NCBI GenBank assembly: GCA_033297205.1
Contig: MU859131.1
Coordinates: 1 to 64,000, forward strand
From: Pseudoneurospora amorphoporcata
Lineage: Eukaryota; Ascomycota; Sordariomycetes; Sordariales; Sordariaceae
Direction: 5' to 3'
DNA: 64,000 nucleotides
Part shown: positions 54,962-64,000 of the stretch, piece by piece
How the letters are laid out: each line of letters begins with the position of its first letter
Position numbering within the stretch: position 1 is the first letter of the stretch
The notes under the pieces: generated by a model
What the model was told of the DNA's origin: nothing
What the model saw: only the letters and a program-made list of their open reading frames with translations
Database searches by the model: none
Translations under genes and position numbers: made by a program

Positions 54962-57900
54962 GGTGTAGCTGGTGATGGGATTCTGGGTGAAGAGAGCAAA
55001 GTAGCGAGTGTTGAAGCCCTGGGGAAGGGCAGGCTCAAGTATATATTAGAAAGCTAGTGAGTCTTTTGTGTGCTGCCCTGGCTTGGCGTCGAACTATTCT
55101 GATGGAGGAAATGGGGAGGAGCAACGAGGAACGGCAGAGGGATCCACGAGGGTGGGCAGATGTTATTTTAATGAGACCCAGTTCTGCATGGGGTCATTAC
55201 GCTTGTCAAGACCTGGTCAGGACCTGACGGGGGTGGTGCTGGGGAACAAGACGAGACCAGTCAACCTGGCATGCCACCGTCCTCCGTCACACAACGTGGA
55301 AGCCGTGCCAGCCGTGGTAGCCGTCCGGACGGTGGCATGGTGTGGTTGTGGTGGTGGGTGGTCGCATTTCAGATTAACGGTGCGCAACAAACCCCAAAAC
55401 GGTCCCGTCAGAGGAGAGACAGACAGAAGACAGGAGGTTGGCTTTGGATGCTGCACCTGTCGACGTTGCATACAGCAGCGTACAGTCAACAGATCGCCTA
55501 GCGTCACCGCACGTCTTCGATCGCATGCATCCCAATGCATGACACTGGACTGGACGGGTTCTTGACTTCCACTTTTTGTCCATCACACACACCATATTTC
55601 TAGCTTCTGGTGGTTGCACTTTCACACCATCTCCAGTTCCTTGGTGTCTCGCGTTTTCCCCTGAGGCCGGCGTCGCAAAAGGAATGAGCTCCAATGAAGG
55701 GGGCTTGCAAAGACGACCAGGATCAGAGGGCAGTCCAGTCAGAAAAGAAGCAAAAAAGCTCTCGAGCCTGCGTCCCGAACTCTCTCTGCACGCCCATCCA
55801 TTCCTTCAGGAAATCTTCCAGCACCAACCTCGCAATCCTCATCAACAAGCTTATCAACGGCCAGGCACTGTAGGCGAGGCGGAGGAGGGCACGGTCAAGC
55901 CATCCAATTCAAGTTTAATGAGGGCCCCGAGGACAATCGGAGAAGACGATGGCATCGACAGAGATGATGGGAATCAGGAAGCGCAATTTTGGTGATCAGT
56001 TAGAACAGTGATAAAGACTCGCGTTTCAAGTTAAAGCGGACTGTCGAGTCCACTTTCCCATCCAAATGCTCGGCTTTTGGACGTGGGACCCTTGCCTTTT
56101 TTTTGCCTTTCAATGCCTTGTCGTTCTCCAGGCTCCCAGCTTTTCTTGAGGGGTCTCCGCTAGTGTTTTTACGCCATCTTTTAGCGCTGCAAAAATGTGC
56201 AGACTTTCACACATTTCACACTTCTTCCCCCTCTTCGACCAGGGATTGGGGTTTTGCGCTTCACCAAGTTTTTCTCTTTTCGACGGTCACCTGGATGGAT
56301 ACGGGCTGGGCATCCATTTGCACACTCACCATCGTCGTGACCAACGCTTCACGAGAAGGAGCCGAGAAAGCCTGAAATCCGAGTACCTCTATGACACTGG
56401 CACGCAGTACAGTTATCAAGTGTTCCAAAAGCCAAGTCCATTGCAGAACGGCACGAGCACCATAGCAATCTACGGAACCAAAACGGCGCCTCTGGTTCTC
56501 ATCACAAGCCTCATAGCAGTGGCTTCGGGTCCTTTCAAGCCTTTGGCTGCCACACCGGGCAAAGACGAACAGGCCCAAGAACACGAGTGGGGAGGACCAG
56601 CCAGGGGCCCGAGACCCCTTTGACCAGGGCCTTCCATTGGTAAGATTGGCCGCCATGGGGTCTCAGACTGGGAATGCCAAGGTGTCTGTGATTGGATTTT
56701 CCATCTCGACATTGTCGGCGGCAGCAGCAATGAACTGTCCGTTTGATTGGAGCATTTGTTCTCGCTGGTGTCTACTCATTCGTCTGCTGTGTAGCAGTTT
56801 TGGCAGTGTGGAGGCCATCCTCGATATCGTCTGGTTCTTTTGGAGCTTCGACGATGCTGCCGAACCTTGTTCATAAACTCTTGGTATAGTAAAGCAATGA
56901 AAGTCATTGGCTAACGGAGACAGGAACAGAAGGTGCACTTGCAACTTCAAAGGGCAACACTCCCGGAAGATCTTTTTACTGTCCGTTACATGTAACACCC
57001 GACGGTTTTGAAGACTCATATTCGAGAGTATATAGCATTCCGAAATCCAGAACGCCAAAACTGATATATCGACTCAGCATTTCCCGATACTGTCTCGACT
57101 GTGCTGTCGCCGTCCCAAATGTGCCTCACCCAGCTGTCGGGACTTGATTGCAGCAGCGCCATCGGGCCCAGCATTCTTTCAAGCTTGCAAACTCTTTCCT
57201 TCGGCACTCGACCCTGAATTTCTGAACAAAACCGAGCATCGCGTGGTCAAAATATTTTGCCGTGCATCACCCGTCATGTCGCGACAACCGCCAGTGGCGC
57301 CTTCCTTCTGGTCCAATCATTGTACAGATGAACTCATTCTCTCAGTTGAAACCATCTCCACCACCTATCTCTACTATCCCAACGTTCCATCTCAACCTTA
57401 AATAAGGAACTTGGCCTTGCTTGATGCACTTGCTGCCATGCCCATCATGTTGGTATCTCGCAAATGACCCGCTATTGTGTGATCACCGTGGAGTAGCGAA
57501 TTGCTAAAGGGTTTTTACTGATGGCGATCACCGTTAAGATCAAGATCCTCCTCATCCCAACCTTCTCCTTCCCCAGCCCGCCCAAAAGGAGAGTGGCTCA
57601 AGTGGCTCAAGAGGCTCAGGCGGCCCAAGGAGTTCGCATTTCTTTACAGAGCTGCCAACAACAGGCACCGACATAAGGATTGAAGTCCCGAGTTATGCCT
57701 GAGCCATGATCCGTAGGCGGCCGGTTAACCACTTCGATATGCGGCGCTCTTGCTCATCTACCCAAACGATATCGAGAAAAAGGCGGTCGTGATTTTAAAA
57801 AGATGTTTGTCCTCGCCTCAAATCGGAGTGTGGACGCTGTACAACCCGAGATGTGATCACAGTTATCGTCAGCCAAAAACATCCCCAGCGAACGGTGACA

Positions 57901-60900
57901 CTCATAAAACGGAGGACGGAAGAAATCTGGGGGACGGATTATTGCTGAATCTGAGAGTGCCTGTGCATGGAACGGTGTTACCTGGGCCTCATGCTTGTCC
58001 TTCAATCAGGACATCAGCTCGACATACTCCAAACTCCAACTTACATCTTTTTAAAACTCGCTACGTATTTCCATCTTGCAATGTCGATCGGGATGGATAC
58101 CACCCGACAATGACAATGTGCCCCTGCTGTCCTCCCCGCTACACTACCAGACAGGCAGAAGGATCTCTGGAGACATGTCATGCGCATCGGTATGTCCTTT
58201 TGAATTCTCAAAACAATAACTTTTTTTTTTTTCAGATTTCCCCGTAGGCGCACATCCCACGAGGGTTCATGATCTCGATGTTTCAGCAGTGATCAGGAAG
58301 GGGTGTGTTTTAGGTGTGGACAACCTTATCTGCTTTTCGTTTTTCACCCGTTATTTCTTTTTTTTTTTTCAGATTCAGGGGATACCGAGTCGGGGTTCTC
58401 AGTGTCCAGGTACACCTGTGGGTTGCCATGAGGAACAAGTTATGGTTTGATACACTCCCGGCTCCGGCGCGAATCTGCGACACCTGGACACAAAAACCGC
58501 CAAGGTAGGTAGACGAGCACCGGGGTTCCCGAGAGCCATCTGAGCCTGTGGTACCTATTGCCACGGCACTTGTAAGGTTGTACAGGTTGACAGGATATGC
58601 GGGCGGACGGGTTACACCAAAGTCTCACTACCATTCAGTTGCGAACCAAGGAGCCCTCCTTTGGGCATCTGTGACAACTCCAATGGCATTCAAGTCAATG
58701 CTTCTGGCCAGTCATACTGACGGGCGCTCCCCGTATTACACACATGGTACCGTAACCATCAGTTCAATATCATCGTTTATCTAAGTAAGGACCAAGACCT
58801 GGTAGCTATTGAAGAGAAAGAACTAGTCGTGGCGTTTACTGGAACATCTCATCGTCATAATGGGACTATTCAGCCATCTTTGAAGCATGATTGCGTCAAA
58901 CGGTGCTCGCGCTCATGGTTTTCATCAACATGATTGGGAAATCTTGTTTTTGAGGGATGGCTGGTATGTACCTACTCTCAGAGGTGACGAAGAGATAAAT
59001 GACCACCAGCAGAATTCCACAGTCCAACGTATATCACGGCGTCTTAATGCTCGCTTTGATGCGGGATGGAATCGATCTCACCCTCACCGCATTCCTGTCA
59101 CCGAAGTTTTGTGGTTCAATGGCTGGCTGTGGTGAACATCATGGAGAGGAAGTCGTAGTGGTTCATCTTATGGCGTCATCCCTTCCCACTGCAGTGTCCC
59201 ACTGCTCAAGCACTGCGCTGTCGAACCCCGACTCCCCGCTGTGGACTGTGGAAAGAGGCGGCAGGCCGCCGTAAGGGTCTGGCATGTTGCGCTTGGCTGC
59301 CAGTGGCCCAAACTTCAAGAATCGTCCTTCCCCAAAAATGTGTCCCCACTTGTTAAGCTTCTCGCCAAGGAAATGGGGCTATTCCAAGAATGGCTTAGCC
59401 TCTTCTCTGCTTGGAGCGAAGGTGGGGTAAGAAATGTTCCGGTCCCCGACCCGCCAAGTGTCCGTGCTCTGGCCGATTCGTCCGGCACACCGAGTGTACC
59501 GGGATCCTTTGACCGACCTTTTGTGGGTCTCGTTTCGGCGAAGTTGATTTGAAGGTACCCCTAGGACTCCCCCCTAGGTAGTTTCAACTTCACCCTGTCG
59601 GCCATCAAAACTTCTACATGACGTAGCATGAAAGAACGGCCTGAGTAACTCGATCAGAGTAAAACGAGTTCCAGATGTTCCTTCCCACAATGTCACACAA
59701 TACTCCCGTCCTCCCCAGAGTGCTACGAACGTACGAACTATAGGTACACCCGTTTCACGGCTTCACCTTCTCCCCCCACTATGTAATCCGCGGCGTAGAA
59801 TATCGATGGAAGATGGAACGGCCGCCATATTTGGATCGCTCACGGAACCTGTCACAGGCTCACAGCCCAGCCGTCCAGCCATCCATCCATCCATCTTGGC
59901 TTACGCATGGCAAGCATGGTTCAAAACTCCATGGATCCAGCCCTGCGGAGCAGCAGCCCATTGAAACGGATTCAGACGAGAACTTTTCGCGAACAACTGA
60001 CCAGGCGAGACGAGCGAGCGAGCGAGCATGGTGCGGGCCGCTCGTTCGGCCGGCTGGATGAGATACCCAGACCTGGACCCAGGCCTAAAATCAGACTCGG
60101 GGAAGGACTGAATCTACCGCCAGAACGGTTAAATCCAGGATTATTTTCTCTTGGAAGAAAACTAAGGGTCACCGCTTTTGCGGCTGTAGTGCGATGCGAG
60201 GATCGTGAGGCGGATCTACTAAGGATTCTAGGATTCTAGGCTGGGCTGGGTCGGCTGAGGGGACCGGGGCAGCCAAGAAAGTGAAGAGTTCTCCAAACTA
60301 ACGGTGACGGGTAGAGGCGGTGTGTGTTAAACCTTGACCATGACACACCTTGGTTCTAGGACACCGCTTTCAACGACATCTGAAAAGTTTTCACTTCTCA
60401 CCGTTTTATTCTTATGGGTTCCGTTTTCTTGTTTACTAGTACTGGTGTAGTGTACGCAAAAGGTGTTTACTCGATCTTTTTCTGGAAGGCTGGACCTGAC
60501 GAGTAGCTAGTATGCTCGAGCGATGGCTCATCGTGAGCTAGGAAACCGGAAGTCGGCATCCGGTCACGCCGGCTTACACCTCTTGCGACCTCTCCAAGTT
60601 ACACACGCACACGCATAGTTTGTATTAACGTTGGCCAAGCTTATACCAAGAGAAATTTTTCCAGCTACGGGAAATGGTCTTGTTCTCTCTGTTATGTTAC
60701 AACAACGTGGTGTGGCATCACAAACTTCAAAACTGAGTGTTACCGCGAACTTGCGACATCGAACCAACCGGCAACCGGCTGCGTAATCTTTCCAGTTTGA
60801 CGTTACTCGAAGTTCAAACCAAAGACATTGAAGTGAAACCTGCCGAGTTTCCCAGAGCGTGGAGACATGATACGCAGACGTGCATTGCGAGACATCCGGA

Positions 60901-61733
60901 GTCGGAACCGAGTATATCACTGGCTGGAAGAAGATGGACGAGGACTCGGATCTCCGAGGGGGTTTTAAAGCTCTAAGAGGACGGAGGAGGCGGACGTAAC
61001 GACGAGTGGTGCATGTCGACGGCGTAGTGCTAGAGGTAGATACTAACAGAGATTCCCGAAAGGTAAGGAGCATATTGGAATAGGCGACCTCACTCTGAAA
61101 GGGTGTAGAAACATGGAAACCATAACCAAAACAGCTTGGCATAATTCAAGTTGGCGTGATGTTTGATTTTGGTAATTACTGGTGATTTGAGGAAGGAGCA
61201 AACCTACAGAGATGAGAACATAGAAGGCACGCTATTTAAACCGACAATCTGCCCAAACACAGCAGGAGTCGCTGACTGTATCTGTCATGCTCGTTTGTTC
61301 TTGCCACTACTCTTCAGTCTCGAAAAGACCGTGATAGGAAACTACGACTTGGTCGCGGGAGAAATCATTCGTCGAATAAAACTTGGAGGCGCTGAGCACA
61401 AAGGAAAAGATGGTTCTTGCCAAGATGCATGAGAAATTATTTCCCTGATGGATAGGTTCAGTTGGGTCTCTTTCATAGGCATGGTCGAGGGGATATAGGA
61501 GGCATTCAAAACATTGAACTTTTGACCAAGTGTTGTAGCAGCTCCTGCTGAGGACAGAGCTAGATTCTAGTTTCCATGTACACTACTGGGTAATTAACAC
61601 CCAAGCCATAATATCCACGTCTTGAGTCATTGAAAGAGAGAAGACAATGAACAAAAGAAGAGCTACCTAACCTATCTATGCCACTTTTCAAATAAAACTC
61701 CGTCTTCTTCTCTGAAGTACTCATATCACTCAC
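54962..61733. other. 6.8-kb stretch with no supportable gene
   Basis: Scattered ORFs of 60-190 codons lie on both strands, overlap each other, and have no recognisable domain or consistent coding bias. I could not build spliced models. Simple repeats include a CATC run at ~59879-59894 and a GAGC run at ~60010-60025. Two near-identical T runs followed by CAGATT lie at about 58220-58237 and 58358-58376. It is the longest empty stretch in the window. Confidence 0.5.
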
Positions 61734-63040
61734 TCAACTAAAACGACCCTGCTGCTTAGGAAGTTCAATCTCAACCACCCACGGCCACGGCCACCCCCCC
61801 TCTTCAACCGGCAGGGCCAAAGCAGCATTAACAAACAACGTGTTTTTCCTCGGCTTCAGCCTCATCTTCACTCCCTCCTCACAATGTTGACCTGTATAAA
61901 TCCAACAACACCCACCACCCTTTATGCCCTCCATGATCTTGTCCACCTCGTTGACCCTCTTCTCCAGTTCCGTGATGTCTCTCACCTGCTCTCCCACCTT
62001 CTCATCATTATCCCCCTTCATTCCCAACCACATCCCCATCCTCACCCCCCCTAGCCTGTCGAATGTGAAAGACTCCCCATGATCGATATCCGTAAAGTGA
62101 CTCGCCATCATCGGCCGTCCTTCGACACTATCCCTCGTTACTCCATCCCGCCATTTGACCAACCTAGCCCCCATCCAGCTCCTACCGGCGTTATGGATTA
62201 CATGCCTGAAACAATGCATTCACGGTCTGCACATCGCCACTGCGGCAAAAAGATCAGGGCAGCCCACACGCTGCTTCCCTTTCCCTTCCCCCGAGCCAGC
62301 AACATCAAGGATTCCCAAAGGTGAACCACGCGTGATCACCACATCAGCGATATACCTAAAATCAAACGTATGTCCCTGGGCCTTGGTGTATTGAAGCCCC
62401 CTTCCACCTCCACCTCCCCATCCTGATCCTGTCCCCTGTCCAACAGTTGCAGTTCCAGTTCCAGATCCAGACCCAGATCCCCAGTCTTCGTTGTCACCGG
62501 GTGAGAGTGTCCAAGGACTAGCATAAATAGCCAAAGCAGCGTTGTTGGCTAGGGGGAAGTCCCATCTTCCTTCATTCACCATCAAAAAAATCCCGTGCTG
62601 CCTTACCTTTGCAGACAAGAAGAGCTGGCGAGCTTGCCCCGGCTTGCCGTATACGGCGTACATAGCCTCCCTTTGCAACGGAATCCCAGTCACAGTCTTA
62701 ATCCCAATCCCAGTCCCGTCCTTTTTGTTGGTGATATTGGTGGTGGGCCTGGTGGTGGGCCTGGTGGTGGCTTCGGTAATTCTGGCTTCGTACGCGGCGT
62801 CGTCTAGAGTCCAGTCGTGGGGTCCGGGGATGACTAGCTTTAGGGGGGCGTTGAGACTCGAGAGAAGAGCGAGGGCGCTGGTAAACTCGGTAAGCTTGGA
62901 TCCTAGAGTGAGGTTGCCACAGTGAATGAGTACGTCGATGCCGTCTGGTAAGGGGGCGGGCAGGCAAGGTGAGGCACCGTGGGTGTCGGAGATATGAGGA
63001 AGCGGGTTGGGATTTCGGATTGGTCAAGTATCTGAACCAT
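61734..63040 (-). pseudogene. Decayed metallophosphoesterase (MPPED-like), frameshift and in-frame TGA
   Basis: The minus-strand frame from ATG 63040 begins MVQILDQSEIPTRFL, then loses frame at about 62998 by what looks like an extra two bases (AT) before ISDTHG. The downstream frame runs through DVLIHCGNLT, LKLVIPGPHDWTLDD and YASPWTLSPG to CRP, where a TGA (62222-62220) interrupts. The frame then continues MHCFRHVIHNAGRSW to the end at 61734. The order matches a calcineurin-like phosphoesterase of the MPPED/UPF0046 kind. Relative to the family consensus (GD, GNHD, THGPP, FGHxH) the copy has GN, GPHD, TRGSP and FRHVIH. Every metal-binding motif is thus altered. A Gly/Ser/Thr-rich insert and Thr-Arg-Pro repeats are also present. 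An undetected intron could explain one break but not all of these. Confidence 0.7.
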
Positions 63041-63736
63041 TTTATGAAGCTGAAGTTGCGAGCAGGCTGGAATCTGGCCGGGCTTTTGATTTGAGGATGG
63101 AAAACGAAGAGATTGTTGAAGGTTGAAGCTGGAAAAGATACAAATGAGTTCGCAGATGGGAACAACCCAAAAAGGGCTTTGTAGTAGAGATCAAATATGG
63201 GGCTTCAAACAATGCTTTCTTAAAGGTTAGAAGAGAACTTTTAGAGTATTCCTGCTAGATGGATGCATTGTTTCGTGTAAACGAAACTAACGATAGAACA
63301 TTGTTGGTGATTACCTGGCGAGCAACAGCAAGAGGAGCTATGAGACGCGCCCTCCCCCCCACCCAACCACCAAAAGCAGACCTACCTTGTCAATCTCGAG
63401 CCCGCCTTCTGCTAAGACTGAGAATGTAAAAAGGGCAAGCAGGACATAATGTGCTTGGAGGAAGGGGTGAAATGAATTATCTACTAGACTTTCGAGATAT
63501 CACCGTAAAACATTAAAACGACAGATGCAGTTCCCATTTCAACCCGGTTACCGTTCCATAAACACTTGTCTACCGACGCCCTTGATATTCTCCTTTATCG
63601 GACAGCAGAGCAATGTTGTTCACTTCCACCTTGAACACCTAGTCAAGATAGCAAGAAGAAAGCCCCCCTGATGCCCCCAGATTCCAGCTCATGGGGTAAC
63701 AGTCCAGTTGAAATTCCTGCTTCAAACTCAAACAAA
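63041..63736. other. Intergenic; 5' flank of the decayed phosphoesterase
   Basis: About 700 nt with no gene. It should include the 3' region of the minus-strand gene that runs off the window edge. Confidence 0.5.
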
Positions 63737-64000
63737 CTACCGCCACAAATCCAGCTTCTCATTCTTCTTCACCCCACCACTGCTCTTCGGCCTAGGCCAC
63801 AACTCCTCATCCCCACCGCCGCCGCCACCACCACCAAACCCACCAGTCCCTCTATCCACACTGCCTCCCCTATTTCTGGCAGGATCCTCAGCCGGCAAGG
63901 CCAAGAAGCCACCGCCAGCGCCCGCACCCCCGATCAGTACGCTCCTCCTCGCCCCGCCACCGCTGCCCCAGGCAGCCGTGCTCCCGCCCGTGAGATCCGC
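63737..64000 (-). CDS. C-terminal end of a Gly-rich protein (partial, cut by window edge)
   Basis: The minus-strand frame is open from the last base of the window to a TAG at 63739-63737, giving 88 codons. It has no start inside the window. It is rich in Gly, Ala and Arg (AAWGSGGGARRS, then an eight-Gly run) and ends with a more ordered basic/aromatic segment: DEELWPRPKSSG, then VKKNEKLDLWR. Third-position bias fits Neurospora coding sequence and the two other minus frames are less protein-like. I do not recognise the family. The upstream part lies beyond position 64000. Confidence 0.6.
   Translation of the reverse strand, partial: ADLTGGSTAAWGSGGGARRSVLIGGAGAGGGFLALPAEDPARNRGGSVDRGTGGFGGGGGGGGDEELWPRPKSSGGVKKNEKLDLWR

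Noticed and set aside
55576..55995. 139-codon plus-strand ORF
   Set aside because: No motif or coding bias; shorter ORFs on the other strand overlap it.
60564..61142. 192-codon minus-strand ORF
   Set aside because: Composition unlike a Neurospora protein, with many Cys/Ser/Thr and no recognisable motif, inside an otherwise empty stretch.
62220..62254. Tiny intron that would remove the TGA in the phosphoesterase
   Set aside because: The only local GT..AG pairs give introns of 18-35 nt, too short to splice, and they would not repair the frameshift or the lost metal ligands.
1..64000. Transposons, insertion sequences or viral genes
   Set aside because: No transposase, reverse transcriptase, long terminal repeats or viral motifs were found in any frame that I examined.
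1..64000. 5S rRNA genes (dispersed in Neurospora)
   Set aside because: No copy of the conserved 5S start or internal control region was noticed on either strand. A covariance search would be needed to exclude diverged copies.

Overview
This window looks like nuclear DNA of a filamentous ascomycete, most likely Neurospora (N. crassa or a close relative). The evidence is short introns (mostly about 50-150 nt) with GTRNGT-type donors and CTRAC-like branch sites, C-rich third codon positions, dispersed tRNA genes, and recognisable mid-1 (Mid1-type stretch-activated channel) and gnn (glycogenin) genes. No bacterial, viral or transposon coding sequence was found. Species identity is inferred from gene content, not from any search.

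Layout. 0-5 kb: sec22 (minus) diverges from an unusual gene that joins an alanine/lysine/glutamate repeat tract, a Zn(II)2Cys6 finger and an ASXH domain. 5.4-12.7 kb: an intron-containing tRNA-Asp, the Elongator subunit Elp5, an SNRNP27-like tri-snRNP protein, a lysine-rich SMAP-domain protein, a RAMP4/Ysy6 gene whose first coding exon is only ATG, and a small predicted mitochondrial membrane protein. 13-19 kb: mid-1 and yop-1 (minus strand) and a tRNA-Val. 20-33 kb: an RFX transcription factor, a monoacylglycerol-lipase-like hydrolase, a Mn-type CDF transporter and glycogenin. 33.7-36 kb: a secreted acid-sphingomyelinase-like phosphodiesterase (minus). 37-42 kb: a chromodomain/AT-hook/HDA2-3-like chromatin gene. 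43-55 kb: cytochrome c oxidase subunit VI (yeast Cox6 type), an ELO fatty-acid elongase, a conserved-looking hypothetical protein, and a disordered Ser/Pro-rich protein. 55-61.7 kb: a long stretch with no supportable gene. 61.7-63 kb: a decayed metallophosphoesterase. The window ends inside the C-terminal end of a Gly-rich protein on the minus strand.

The genes are ordinary neighbours rather than a pathway cluster. Several act at the ER or secretory membrane (Sec22, RAMP4, YOP1, ELO, and the secreted Mid1 and sphingomyelinase), but nothing shows that this is more than chance. The features most worth a second look are the Zn2Cys6-ASXH fusion, the chromo/HDA2-3 gene with its difficult internal junction, the metallophosphoesterase that has lost every metal-binding motif, and several introns whose length is a multiple of three, so that spliced and unspliced forms both stay open. 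Exon boundaries were worked out by hand from splice consensus and reading frame.
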